Positions 24,592 to 33,835 are shown, counted from the stretch's first letter. The stretch is DNA of 64,000 nucleotides from Sphingopyxis sp. LC81 (GCF_000756375.1 NZ_JNFD01000036.1:54346-118345); one strand, 5' to 3'. Numbers and translations: made by a program. The notes: a model not told the origin generated them from the sequence alone.

Positions 24592-27246
24592 ATGACTTTG
24601 CGCAACATTCTGTTGGGCGCCACCGTGCTGTGCGCCGCCACCACCCCCGTCTATGCCTTTGCCCAGGATGCCGCGCCGGCCGGCGCCGGAACGACGGCCG
24701 ATGACACCGATTATGGCAACGACATCATCGTCACCGCCAGCAAGCGTTCGCAGACGCTGCAGGACACGCCGGTCGCGGTCTCGGTGACGTCCGCGGCACA
24801 ACTTGAAGAATCGCAGATCCGCGACCTCATCGACCTGCAATCGTCGGTCCCCAGCCTGCGCGTCTCGCAGCTCCAGTCGAGCGCCAACACCAATTTCATC
24901 ATCCGCGGCTTCGGCAACGGTGCGAACAATGCCGGCATCGAACCGTCGGTCGGCGTGTTCATCGACGGCGTCTATCGCTCGCGCTCGGCCGCCCAGATCG
25001 GCGATCTTCCGAACGTCGAGCGCATCGAAGTGCTGCGCGGCCCGCAGTCGACTTTGTTCGGCAAGAACGCGTCGGCGGGCGTCATCAGCATCGTCACGCA
25101 AAAGCCGCAGTATGAATTCGGCGGCTCGGCCGAAGTTACCTATGGCAATTACAACGCGATCACCGTCAAGGGCGACGTCACCGGCCCGATCAGCGAAACC
25201 ATCGCCTTCTCGCTCGGCGGCAGCTACAACCGCCGCGACGGCTATGCGCAGGATCTGAAGCTCGACACCGACGTCAACGACCGCAATCGCTGGGGCGTTC
25301 GCGGCCAGCTTTTGTTCGAACCGACCGACGCGCTGTCGATCCGCCTGATCGGCGACTATGACAAGATCGACGAAAATTGCTGCATCGCGGGCAATGTCAT
25401 CGCCGGCCCGACCGTCGCGATCACCAACGCGCTCGCCGGCGGCCCCAGCGTCGATGCGAACGACCCCTTCTCGTACGACGTCTACAACAACTTCCTGTCG
25501 TCGAATAAGATCAAGAATTACGGCGGTTCGGCGCAGATCGACTATGACCTCGGCAACCTCGCGCTGACCTCGATCACCGCGTACCGCAAAGTGCAGGCCG
25601 ACACGAACCAGGATTCGGACTTCACCAGCGCCGACCTGATCGGCGAGAAGAGCGACAATGTCGGCATCGACACCTTTACGCAGGAAGTTCGTCTGACCTC
25701 GGACTTCGACGGCCCGCTCAACTTCCTGATCGGCGGCTATTATTTCAACGAAAAGGTCGACCAGCAGAGCGCGATCAAGTTCGGCCAGCACTTCCGCCCC
25801 TATGGCGACGCGCTGATCCGGGCGGCGAGCGGCAATGCGCTCAACGTCGGCCTGCTCGAAGGTACGTTCGGCGCGCTCGAAGGCAATCCGGCGAAATATC
25901 TCGGCACCTTCTTCCGCGCGGGTAACGGGCTCGACGAAGATTATCAGATGAAGAACGAGGCCTTCTCGATCTTCGGCACCGTCGATTTCGAAGTCACCGA
26001 TCGCCTGACGCTGACCCTCGGTGGCAACTACACGAAGGACCGCAAGCGCTTCTCGACTGACGTCGTCAGCAGCGATGTCTTCTCGGGCATCAACCTCGAC
26101 GCCGCCGCATACGCGCCGTTCCGCAACCAGCTGCTCTTCCAGGGCGGTCGGGCGCAGGCCATCGGCACGCAGTTGGGTCTTGGCCGGCCGGCTACGGCGG
26201 CTGAAATCGGTGCTTTCGCCGGCGCCAATCCGGCCGCCTTCGCTGCCATTTCCGCGGGCGCGCAGGCGAATGCCAACGCCAATCAGAACAACCCCGCGGC
26301 GAACCCGCTCAACGGGTTGAAGGCGTTCCAGTTCCTGCCGCCCTTCCTCAACGTTCCGAACGCGGTCGAAAGCGGCAAGACCAACGACGGCGACTTCTCG
26401 TACAGCGTCCGCGCCGCTTATGAGCTCACCGACACGGTCAACATTTATGCGACCTATGCGACGGGCTTCAAGGCGAGCTCGGTCAACCTGTCGCGCGACA
26501 GCCGCCCGCTTGCTTCGGATCTTGCGGCGATTACCGCCGCGGGTCTGCGTACCCCGAACCTTGTGGCGGGTTCGCGCTTCGCCAATCCTGAAGAATCGAC
26601 CGTCTATGAGTTCGGCCTGAAGGGCCAGTGGGACGTTGCGGCGGTGAACGTCGCGGTGTTCAAGCAGTCGATCAAGGGCTTCCAGTCGAACATCTTCACC
26701 GGCACCGGCTTTGCGCTCGCGAATGCCGGCAAGCAGTCGACGTTCGGGATCGAGTTCGACGGCTCGGTGCGTCCGGTCGCCGGCCTCAACCTGACGCTCG
26801 CGGCGACCTATCTCGACGCCAAATATGACAGCTTCGTCAATTCGGCATTCGGCGACATCTCGGGCAGCACGCCCGCGGGTATCCCCGAACTGTCGCTGTC
26901 GCTCGGTGGCACCTATACGCATGAATTCGCGGGCGGGACGAAGGCGATCGCGCACGTCGACTATGCGTATGAAAGCCCGGTTCAGATCGTCGAAGGCATG
27001 GGCGGCTTCCCGACGCAGGCGCAAGGGCTGCTGGTCGCGCAAAACCTGAAGCGCGAGGTCAACTCGCTCAACGCGTCGTTCACGATCCGGCTGACCAACG
27101 GCATCGACGTGGGCGTGTGGGGCCGCAACCTCACCAACGCGCAATATCTGACGACGGTCTTCCCGGCGGTCGCACAGGCGGGCAGCGTCTCGGGTTACCC
27201 GAGCCAGCCGCGCACCTATGGTGGCACCATCCGCTACAAATTCTGA
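24592..27246 (+). CDS. TonB-dependent receptor
   Basis: 884-residue outer-membrane receptor. Signal peptide MTLRNILLGATVLCAATTPV (cleavage near AFAQ), TonB-box-like DIIVTASKRSQTLQDTPVAV, plug domain with RGFGNGANNAGIEPSVGVF and IEVLRGPQSTLFGKNASAGV (about residues 55-175), then a 22-strand barrel ending in the conserved aromatic F. Residues about 520-580 are a low-complexity Asn/Ala loop. Substrates of this sphingomonad class are diverse (siderophores, oligosaccharides, aromatics), and nothing here identifies one. ATG 24592 was chosen over an in-frame upstream start at 24553 because the signal peptide begins there and GGAGAGAGA precedes it. The gene is isolated and ends at a shared terminator. 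Confidence 0.92.
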   Translation: MTLRNILLGATVLCAATTPVYAFAQDAAPAGAGTTADDTDYGNDIIVTASKRSQTLQDTPVAVSVTSAAQLEESQIRDLIDLQSSVPSLRVSQLQSSANTNFIIRGFGNGANNAGIEPSVGVFIDGVYRSRSAAQIGDLPNVERIEVLRGPQSTLFGKNASAGVISIVTQKPQYEFGGSAEVTYGNYNAITVKGDVTGPISETIAFSLGGSYNRRDGYAQDLKLDTDVNDRNRWGVRGQLLFEPTDALSIRLIGDYDKIDENCCIAGNVIAGPTVAITNALAGGPSVDANDPFSYDVYNNFLSSNKIKNYGGSAQIDYDLGNLALTSITAYRKVQADTNQDSDFTSADLIGEKSDNVGIDTFTQEVRLTSDFDGPLNFLIGGYYFNEKVDQQSAIKFGQHFRPYGDALIRAASGNALNVGLLEGTFGALEGNPAKYLGTFFRAGNGLDEDYQMKNEAFSIFGTVDFEVTDRLTLTLGGNYTKDRKRFSTDVVSSDVFSGINLDAAAYAPFRNQLLFQGGRAQAIGTQLGLGRPATAAEIGAFAGANPAAFAAISAGAQANANANQNNPAANPLNGLKAFQFLPPFLNVPNAVESGKTNDGDFSYSVRAAYELTDTVNIYATYATGFKASSVNLSRDSRPLASDLAAITAAGLRTPNLVAGSRFANPEESTVYEFGLKGQWDVAAVNVAVFKQSIKGFQSNIFTGTGFALANAGKQSTFGIEFDGSVRPVAGLNLTLAATYLDAKYDSFVNSAFGDISGSTPAGIPELSLSLGGTYTHEFAGGTKAIAHVDYAYESPVQIVEGMGGFPTQAQGLLVAQNLKREVNSLNASFTIRLTNGIDVGVWGRNLTNAQYLTTVFPAVAQAGSVSGYPSQPRTYGGTIRYKF

Positions 27247-27302
27247 TCGTGAGCAGGGCCGGGGGCTCCTCGCTTCCCGGCCATCACACGGAAGATAAAA
27301 AG

Positions 27303-27340
27303 AAACCCCGGCCTCTCGATCGAGAGGCCGGGGTTTTTTT
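27303..27340. terminator. Bidirectional intrinsic terminator between convergent TonB-receptor genes
   Basis: A perfect inverted repeat centred between 27319 and 27320. Arms run AAACCCCGGCCTCTCGA and its complement, followed by seven T on the + strand (27334-27340) and preceded by A-rich sequence giving a U tract on the - strand. It serves the genes ending at 27246 (+) and 27362 (-). Confidence 0.93.
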
Positions 27341-27361
27341 GTTGGCGTTGCCGCCCGTGCT

Positions 27362-30349
27362 TTAGAATTTCACCCCGGCCGCGATGCCATAGCGGCGCGG
27401 TTCGAGGGTGAAGATATTGGTGTAGTTACCCGACGACTGGTCGGTGATGTAGAGGCCCGTGACGCTGTTGGCGTCGAAGATGTTCTGGATGAACCCCCTC
27501 ACATACCATTTGTCGTCGGCGCCGTTCAGCTGCACCTGGGCGTTGACCTGGGCATAGCCCTTGATCCGGTTCACATTGCCGTTGAAGATGCTGCCATAGC
27601 TTTCGCCGGTGTAGGCCATGTCGACGCGCGGGACGAGTGTCATGTCGCCGTCGCCCAGCCGCATCGTATGCTGGATGCCCGCGCTGAACTTATAGTTCGG
27701 CGCCTGCGGCAGCTGGTTGCCCTTGATATTGACCGGAACGCCGGCGGAGAAATATTCGATCCCGCCGAACGCGGTCGGATTCAGCCCCGCGGCGGCAAAG
27801 GCGCCGGCCGCGGCCGCTTCCATGACCCCGCAAATGCTGAAGGCTCCGGTCGAAGCGATACCGCCGTCGGCCGGGAAAGCGGTGGTCGGCCGAAGGTTCG
27901 CGCCCGCCTGTACACCCGGGACGAAGCCGCCGTTGATGACCTGCTGGACCCCGTTCACAAAGGCGTTGACCCCCGCGACATTGCCCGAGCGCGATGCGAC
28001 GGCGCAGTTGGCGGCGTTGGTGATATCCTTGATGATCACCGCATCGGAGCGGCCGCCGCCAAAGTCGCGCGGGTTGCTCGTGAGTTTGTCTTCGGACACC
28101 TTGCTATGCAGGTAGCTGAAGCCGAGGTTGACGACCAGATCGGGGTCGGGGCGAACGATGGCTTCGGCTTCGAAGCCGTAGATGTCGGCGCTGACATTGT
28201 CGTTCACCGCGGTACGGGCAACGATCTTGCTGAGCTGCAGATCCTTATACTTATAGTAGAAGGCCGTCAGGTTCAGCTGGAGCGCGCCATTGTCGAAGCT
28301 GTTCTTCGACCCGATTTCGAAGGCGTCGACCTGTTCGGGCTTGAACGATTCGGGCACCGCGAAAATCGGCTGGAGCGGCGGGTTGATACCGCCCGATTTG
28401 TAACCGCGCGAATAGGAAGCGTAGAGCAGATTGTCGTCGGTTACCTTGAAATCGAGCACCGCGCGGCCCGTTAGCTTGTTGAATTTGACGCTGCGCTCCT
28501 GAATGATCTGGTTGCCCGGCGTGCCCGGATCGGCGTCGAATGATCCGACGAACGGCGAACCGAAGACGGTGTCGGTTGTTCCCGCGTGCGGTGCGAGGAA
28601 GCTCGCCAGCGTCGAACGCGCCGACACACTCTTCTTGTCGTTGTTGTACCGCAGCCCCGCCGTCAGCTTCAGCCGGTCGCTGAACTCGAAATAAGCTTCG
28701 CCGAACAGTCCCCATGACTTGATATTCAGGTCGTCGGTGTTGTTACGGAAGAAGGGTGTGGCAAGGAACGACGGCGGCAGCGGGCCACCGGCGGCCGGCG
28801 GGTTGGTCGCCGCCGTGAACGCGCCGAGAACCCCCGTCAGATAATCGATCGGGAAGGCGTTCACATAATAGCTGTTCTCGGTCAGATGGTAATCGGCATA
28901 GATCCCGCCGACCAGGAAGTTGAACGGCCCGTCAAGGTCGCTCGACAGGATGCTTTCGACCGACCAGCTGCTGTTATACTGGTTCGACCGGTCGAATTGC
29001 AGCGACTGGTCGCTACAGATTTTGTTGCCGCCAAAGCTGCCGTAGCCGCTTTCTTCCGCCAGCGACGTGCAAAGCTGGCCGGTGGGGCCATTGGGGATGA
29101 TCGCCGCGGCGACGGGCCGGAAATAGGGCGCGAGGCCGGCGCCCAGCGCGCCGTTCGCCGCAGCCTGCAGTGTCGCGAGACCCGTGGCATAGAGCGCGCG
29201 GTTGCCGATATTGCTGTTATAGTCCTGCGATGCGTCGAGCTTGACCTTCTGATACTGGCCCGACACCTGCAGCGACACCGGACCGAAATTATGCTCGATC
29301 TGGCCCTGCAGCGTCAGTTCGCTGGTGAAATAGCTCGGCGTGTAAGCGGTATTCACCTCGCGGGGATCCGACGGGATCGTCGTGTTGGCATAAACGTCGG
29401 GGCCATAAAGGCTGCCGAGCGCAAACGCTTGCGGGATGCCGCGGATCGCCAGGAATTCGCGCGAGGTTAGCGCCGCGGTGAAGGTCGCGTTGCCGTTGAA
29501 GGGCGAATTGTCGAGGCGGCTGTTCAAACAGCCAAGGATGCCGGTCGGGTCGCGCTGGCAAAGCTGTTTCTGGATGCGCGTGCGCTTGTCCTTTTCGTGG
29601 AAATAGGATGCCAGCAGGTCGATCGTCGTGTCTTCGCTGGGCTCCCAGCGGAACGAGCCGCGGACCGAGTACAAGTCGCGGTCGTCGATGCGCGTGTCGA
29701 GGAAGGCGTTCTTCGTATAGCCGTCGCGGTTGAGGTAAATGCCCGCAACGCGAATGCCCATCGTGTCGCCGAGCGGGATGTTGACCATCGCCTTGCCCTT
29801 CATGGACTCATAATTTCCATATTCGGCTTCGGCGGCGGCTTCGAATGTTCCCAGTTTCGGCTTGGCGGTGATCACGTTGACCACGCCCGACGTCGCGTTG
29901 CGACCGAACAGCGTGCCCTGCGGGCCGCGCAGCACTTCGACGCGTTCGAGGTCGAAGAATTCGGTTTCGAACAGGCGGGTCGAAAACAGCGGGTCGCCGT
30001 TCAGGTGGATCGCGGTCGCACTGTCGCAGGTCGTGCCGACGCAAAGGTCGCCGATGCCGCGGATCGTGAAGCTCGCGCCGGTGAAATTGGTCTTGGTGAA
30101 GGTGACGTTGGGCAGGGTCAGCTGAAGATCGGACGGCGTCTTGATCTGCTGTGCTTCGAGCGCCTCGGTCGAGAAGGCGCTGACCGCGATCGGCACGTCC
30201 TGCAGACGTTCCGACTGGCGCTGCGCCGTGACGACGATTTCGCCGCCGAAAGCATCGCGTTCCACTTCATCCGCCGCGTCCTGCGCAAATGCCGGCGTCG
30301 CCACCGTCATCGCAAGGATCGAGGTTCCGATCAGTGCCTTGAACTTCAT
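27362..30349 (-). CDS. TonB-dependent receptor, large
   Basis: 995-residue outer-membrane receptor. Signal peptide MKFKALIGTSILAMTVATPA ending AFAQ, N-terminal plug with GGEIVVTAQRQSERLQDVPI and LERVEVLRGPQGTLFGRNAT, then a barrel to a terminal F (IAAGVKF). Cysteines are unusually many for this class: DLCVGTTCDS in the plug and further single ones in extracellular-loop-like regions (QLCQ, LGCLN, QLCTS, KICSD, NCAVA, SICG), which suggests disulfides in the outer loops. The loops are long (for example the region corresponding to 28880-29330). Substrate is unknown. A 435-bp leader precedes it. Confidence 0.92.
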   Translation of the reverse strand: MKFKALIGTSILAMTVATPAFAQDAADEVERDAFGGEIVVTAQRQSERLQDVPIAVSAFSTEALEAQQIKTPSDLQLTLPNVTFTKTNFTGASFTIRGIGDLCVGTTCDSATAIHLNGDPLFSTRLFETEFFDLERVEVLRGPQGTLFGRNATSGVVNVITAKPKLGTFEAAAEAEYGNYESMKGKAMVNIPLGDTMGIRVAGIYLNRDGYTKNAFLDTRIDDRDLYSVRGSFRWEPSEDTTIDLLASYFHEKDKRTRIQKQLCQRDPTGILGCLNSRLDNSPFNGNATFTAALTSREFLAIRGIPQAFALGSLYGPDVYANTTIPSDPREVNTAYTPSYFTSELTLQGQIEHNFGPVSLQVSGQYQKVKLDASQDYNSNIGNRALYATGLATLQAAANGALGAGLAPYFRPVAAAIIPNGPTGQLCTSLAEESGYGSFGGNKICSDQSLQFDRSNQYNSSWSVESILSSDLDGPFNFLVGGIYADYHLTENSYYVNAFPIDYLTGVLGAFTAATNPPAAGGPLPPSFLATPFFRNNTDDLNIKSWGLFGEAYFEFSDRLKLTAGLRYNNDKKSVSARSTLASFLAPHAGTTDTVFGSPFVGSFDADPGTPGNQIIQERSVKFNKLTGRAVLDFKVTDDNLLYASYSRGYKSGGINPPLQPIFAVPESFKPEQVDAFEIGSKNSFDNGALQLNLTAFYYKYKDLQLSKIVARTAVNDNVSADIYGFEAEAIVRPDPDLVVNLGFSYLHSKVSEDKLTSNPRDFGGGRSDAVIIKDITNAANCAVASRSGNVAGVNAFVNGVQQVINGGFVPGVQAGANLRPTTAFPADGGIASTGAFSICGVMEAAAAGAFAAAGLNPTAFGGIEYFSAGVPVNIKGNQLPQAPNYKFSAGIQHTMRLGDGDMTLVPRVDMAYTGESYGSIFNGNVNRIKGYAQVNAQVQLNGADDKWYVRGFIQNIFDANSVTGLYITDQSSGNYTNIFTLEPRRYGIAAGVKF

Positions 30350-30784
30350 CTATAGCCTCCCTTTTTCGATCCCGCGCGATGCGGGGCCGCCCAACGTCAA
30401 ATTGTGGTAAGGGGAGGGGAAGCGACCAGACATGGCAAAGGGCACCGGGCCAGAACGACCATGTGCCCTCGTGAATCCCACTTGCCAGCTGTGCTGGTCA
30501 TCGTCCTCTCCCACCGGCGTCGGGGAAAAACGCCGGCCTCTCCGGAATACGACCCGCTTGAGCGAGTTCTGTATGACTTAAAGGTGCGCCGAGTTGACGA
30601 AAGCGTCAAGTGACTTGTTCGGCCCAAAAAAGGACGCGAAACCGCGCGTCTTGGAAAAGTGAAAAAGCCAAGATTCCGCAACGTAAAGTTGATGGGAGAG
30701 GACAATTTCTTCTTCGCCGGCCCTTGCTTATCGTCGCATTCGCCCCGAAATGTGCGACATGAAGGCAACAGTGAAAGCGGGGCG
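30350..30784. other. Divergent intergenic region with inverted repeats, no gene seen
   Basis: 435 bp between the large TonB receptor (-) and folE (+). I see no supported gene here. Two inverted repeats lie on the receptor side: GGGCAC/GTGCCC (30440-30445 and 30463-30468) and CCGGCG/CGCCGG (30514-30519 and 30531-30536). A third, TTGACG...CGTCAA (about 30594-30609), is nearer folE. They could form a structured receptor mRNA leader or operator sites. No riboswitch consensus that I know (cobalamin, TPP) is recognisable. ORF-like frames on the - strand (30397-30912) look spurious. Confidence 0.5.
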
Positions 30785-31387
30785 ATGAGCGACAACGGAC
30801 AAGAGTTGGGACCGGACGGCAAGGTGGTGGTCCCCGACCATGTCGCAGATGCCGTGCGCACGCTGATCGAGTGGGCAGGCGACGATCCGGCGCGCGAGGG
30901 ACTGCTCGACACGCCGCGCCGCGTCGCGCGCGCGTGGAAGGAATATTGTTCGGGCTATGCCGACGATCCGGCGCTCCACCTGTCGCGCACCTTCCAGGAG
31001 GTTGGCGGGTATGACGAGATCGTTCTGCTGCGCGACATTCCGTTCCAGTCGCATTGCGAGCATCATATGGCGCCGATCACGGGCAAGGCCTCGATCGCTT
31101 ACCTGCCGCGCGACCGTGTCGTCGGCATTTCGAAGCTGGCCCGCGTGCTCAACGGCTTTTCGCGGCGGCTGCAGGTGCAGGAGCGCCTGACCGCCGAGGT
31201 CGCGAAATGCATCTGGGACAATCTCCAGCCGCACGGCGTCGCGGTCGTCATCGATGCGCAGCATGGCTGCATGACCGGGCGCGGCGTGCGTACCCCGGGC
31301 GTTGGCATGGTGACGAGCCGCCTGCTCGGCTGTTTCCTCGAGGACCAAAGCAGCCGCAAGGAAGTGCTGAGCCTGATGGGCTATTGA
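30785..31387 (+). CDS. folE: GTP cyclohydrolase I
   Basis: 200-residue enzyme making 7,8-dihydroneopterin triphosphate from GTP, the first step of folate (and, in some bacteria, queuosine) synthesis. Zinc ligands are Cys91, His94 and Cys162 in HCEHHMAPI and QHGCMTGRG. The segment LLDTPRRVARAWKEYCSGYA and the C-terminal RKEVLSLMGY are typical. The ATG at 30785 gives a family-standard length; a longer reading from 30659 adds an unconserved 42 residues. The decamer is cytosolic. The gene is followed by the convergent PiuC-like gene 14 bp away. Confidence 0.96.
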   Translation: MSDNGQELGPDGKVVVPDHVADAVRTLIEWAGDDPAREGLLDTPRRVARAWKEYCSGYADDPALHLSRTFQEVGGYDEIVLLRDIPFQSHCEHHMAPITGKASIAYLPRDRVVGISKLARVLNGFSRRLQVQERLTAEVAKCIWDNLQPHGVAVVIDAQHGCMTGRGVRTPGVGMVTSRLLGCFLEDQSSRKEVLSLMGY

Positions 31388-31400
31388 TGGGCGGGCGGGC

Positions 31401-32057
31401 TTAGCGCCGCCACATCCGCAGCAGCTGATACTGGACCGCCTGCAGCCGCGTGAAGTTCGCGGGTTCCATTTTGCTGCCCTCGATCGCGGCAATCTCGTTC
31501 AGTTCGTACATCAAATTCCGGTGCGCGACGTCGGGGATCAGGCTCTGGATGAAGGTGATTGCGACGAGCCGCTCGCCGCGCGTCACCGGTTCGACCTCGT
31601 GCAGCGTGTGCGAGGGATAGACAACCGCGACCCCTGGCGCTTCCTTGAAGCGCAGATCGGCATTGCCGAGCTGCACATGTAGCGCGCCGCCGTCATAATC
31701 GGCGGGATCGTTCAGGAAGATAGTGCAGCTGACGTCGGTGCGCAGCTGGCCGTCGGGCAACGGTATATAGGCGGCATCGGGGTGCAGCCCATAATGCATC
31801 CCCGGCGTGTACCGCGTCATCAACGGCGGCGCGATCCGCGCGGGAAAGGAGAACTCCATGAAATCGGGGTTCTGCACCATCGCATCGAGCAATATCTTCG
31901 ACGAGCGTTCATAGGCGCCCGCGTCGTGAAGTTGCAGGTTGTTCTTCACTTTCGAATGCGGGTTGCTGATCTTTCCGTCGACGAACTTGCCACTGGCGGC
32001 AATCTCGCGCAGCGCGCGGACCGCGCCATCGTCGAGCAGCTGGACGAGCTTGAACAT
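31401..32057 (-). CDS. Fe(II)/2-oxoglutarate-dependent dioxygenase, PiuC-like (PKHD-type)
   Basis: 218-residue prolyl-4-hydroxylase-like beta-helix enzyme. The metal triad is His-x-Asp in YGLHPDAAY and the distal His in PSHTLHEVEPV, and the 2OG-binding Arg follows in TRGERLVAI. The sequence ends LRMWRR. The family (PiuC/YbiX) is linked to iron uptake genes and TonB receptors. It overlaps the stop of the upstream sulfotransferase-like gene by one base (TAATG), so the two are translated together. The protein probably hydroxylates a small-molecule or peptide substrate; the true target is unknown. Confidence 0.87.
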   Translation of the reverse strand: MFKLVQLLDDGAVRALREIAASGKFVDGKISNPHSKVKNNLQLHDAGAYERSSKILLDAMVQNPDFMEFSFPARIAPPLMTRYTPGMHYGLHPDAAYIPLPDGQLRTDVSCTIFLNDPADYDGGALHVQLGNADLRFKEAPGVAVVYPSHTLHEVEPVTRGERLVAITFIQSLIPDVAHRNLMYELNEIAAIEGSKMEPANFTRLQAVQYQLLRMWRR

Positions 32058-33106
32058 TATACGCTTTCCTGGTCGCCGTGGATCGGCAGGTCGCCGAGGC
32101 TTGTATAGCGTGCGGCGAGCGCTTCAACCCACGCGATCGCCTCGGCGATGGCCGGCGCATTCTCGGCGGCGGCCTGCGCCTGCAACTCGCGGCGCAGATC
32201 GGGGCTGTAGCCATGCTCGGGCGCCTTTGAATATTGGCGCATGACGGGGCCGGCGAGCGCGGCGTCGATCCGCGCAGCATCGACCGAAAGCCCAAAATGC
32301 CCGCACTGCGCGGCGAGTGCGGCGGCGGGATCGGCCAGCACCGCCTCGAAATCGGCCCACAGATGCCGCGGATCGCTGCGCGGCAAGGTCCGCTGTGCCG
32401 TCGCCATCTCGCAAAGCCAGCTCATCGCGACGCGCGTCACCGGCGGCAACTGCCACAATGCGAACGGGAAATCGGGCAGCAGCGCGGCTAGGCGCGCCAT
32501 GCGTGCCGGGGCTTGCGCCAGCGTCTCGGCCATCGACGCCTCGCCGGCCAGGATCGTCTCGATGTAGCGTGCGAGCGGGACGTAGAGGAACAGCGCGCGG
32601 CCATCGCCGCCCGTCAGGTGGTCGGCGATCGCTGTGATCACGCTCGATGCCTTCACCATCGCACGCTGGCCGGGAGCAAAACCGCGGCCCAGCCATCCGA
32701 CCGCTTGGGCAAGGCGCCCGCGGTAAAGTTCGGGCGACCAGACCGACTCGGGCCGGTCGATCCGCTCGGCGACCTGCGCCAATGTGCGGAGCAACATCGG
32801 CTCGCGCAGCGGCAGCACGTCGCTCGCCTCGGCCAAGAGACGCGACACGAGCGTCGATCCGACATGGCCGATATGGAAGATGAAGTGCGGCGCAGGCGCC
32901 GCGGCACCCAGGTCGGGCAGGGCGTCCCAAGCCATCCACTCGCGCCCGATGCGATCGGTGAGCAGTCGCTGGTCGAGGAAGCTTGCGGCGCGATAATCGG
33001 CCTCGGTCAGTAATGCGATCAGCAGTCGGTCGTTCGCAAGGTCCACCATATGCGGCAGCAGGCTCGCATCGGTGGCAAAGCGGCGCTGGAAAGGATCATC
33101 GGCCAT
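32057..33106 (-). CDS. Sulfotransferase-like P-loop protein
   Basis: 349-residue protein with a sulfotransferase-type fold. The motif HFIFHIGHVGSTLVSRLL near residue 75 corresponds to the 5'-phosphosulfate-binding loop of PAPS-dependent sulfotransferases, here with GHVGST replacing the standard KSGTT. A second nucleotide-contact region is less clear. No signal peptide is seen. Start ATG 33106. Co-transcribed with the PiuC-like dioxygenase, which is a known association near TonB receptors. Function as a sulfotransferase is inferred from the loop only, and the acceptor is unknown. Confidence 0.7.
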   Translation of the reverse strand: MADDPFQRRFATDASLLPHMVDLANDRLLIALLTEADYRAASFLDQRLLTDRIGREWMAWDALPDLGAAAPAPHFIFHIGHVGSTLVSRLLAEASDVLPLREPMLLRTLAQVAERIDRPESVWSPELYRGRLAQAVGWLGRGFAPGQRAMVKASSVITAIADHLTGGDGRALFLYVPLARYIETILAGEASMAETLAQAPARMARLAALLPDFPFALWQLPPVTRVAMSWLCEMATAQRTLPRSDPRHLWADFEAVLADPAAALAAQCGHFGLSVDAARIDAALAGPVMRQYSKAPEHGYSPDLRRELQAQAAAENAPAIAEAIAWVEALAARYTSLGDLPIHGDQESV

Positions 33107-33133
33107 CGCCGAGCCATAGGAAAGGGCGGGCCA

Positions 33134-33174
33134 TAAGAAAAGGGCCGCGCTCCCTTTCGGAAACGCGGCCCTTT
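33134..33174 (-). terminator. Intrinsic terminator of the rpsF-rpsR-rplI operon
   Basis: Reading the - strand, AAAGGGCCGCG (complement of 33164-33174) pairs with CGCGGCCCTTT (complement of 33139-33149), 11 base pairs, followed by TTTTCTT. It lies 25 nt after the rplI stop. Confidence 0.9.
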
Positions 33175-33198
33175 CAAAAGGCTTTGGCCAGAAGAAGC

Positions 33199-33822
33199 TT
33201 AAGCTTCTTCGGCTTCGTCCGCAGCAGCTTCGGGAGCGAGTTCCGAAGGCGGCGTTGCGTCTTCGAATTCGTCTTCGCTGTCGGGTTCCAGTGCCGTGGC
33301 GACTGCCTCGGCCTGTTCTTCCTCGAACATCGCCGCGATGACGTCGATGCCCTGCTTCTGCATTTCGGCTTCGTCGGGCGAACGTGCGACGTTGACGCCG
33401 ACAGTCACGACGACTTCGGGGTGCAGCTTGACCTTGACGTCGACCAGGCCGAGCGACTTGATCGGACGTTCCAGTTCGACCATCGATTTGCCAATGCCTT
33501 CGACGCCGTCTTCGGCGAGCGCGTCGACGATGTCACGGACCGAAACCGAACCATAAAGCTGGCCGGTGTTCGATGCCTGACGGATCAGGACGATCTGCTT
33601 GCCGTTGATGCCGCTGGCGCGGCCCTCGGCGTCGGTGCGACGTTCGGCGTTATCGGCTTCGATCTTGCCGCGGTTCGCTTCGAACAGCTTCTTGTTGGCG
33701 TCGTTCGCACGAAGCGCCTTGTTGTTCGGCAGCAGGTAGTTACGGGCAAAGCCGTTCTTGACGGTGACGACGTCGCCGATACCGCCCAGTTTCTCGATGC
33801 GTTCGAGCAGGATGATTTCCAT
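33199..33822 (-). CDS. rplI: 50S ribosomal protein L9
   Basis: 207-residue L9. The N domain begins MEIILLERIEKLGGIGDVV with the rRNA-binding KNGFARNYLLPNNKAL, a long helix follows, and the C domain ends near residue 150. The last roughly 55 residues are a strongly acidic tail (EEEQAEAVATALEPDSEDEF), longer than the usual 148-residue L9. The gene is the third of the S6-S18-L9 operon and ends at the terminator described. Start ATG at 33822. Confidence 0.97.
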   Translation of the reverse strand: MEIILLERIEKLGGIGDVVTVKNGFARNYLLPNNKALRANDANKKLFEANRGKIEADNAERRTDAEGRASGINGKQIVLIRQASNTGQLYGSVSVRDIVDALAEDGVEGIGKSMVELERPIKSLGLVDVKVKLHPEVVVTVGVNVARSPDEAEMQKQGIDVIAAMFEEEQAEAVATALEPDSEDEFEDATPPSELAPEAAADEAEEA

Positions 33823-33835
33823 CGGTCAGCCCTCC

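Noticed and set aside
24457..27144. 895-codon - strand frame opposite a TonB receptor
   Set aside because: It mirrors the receptor codon pattern (Arg/Val/Asp-rich), has no start signal and no domain features.
30659..30784. 42-residue upstream extension of folE
   Set aside because: No family member starts there; the segment is unconserved and ATG 30785 gives the normal length.
30397..30912. 171-codon - strand frame between the TonB receptor and folE
   Set aside because: It overlaps the receptor-leader repeats and folE antisense, has no motif and is Ser/Arg-rich like other shadow frames.
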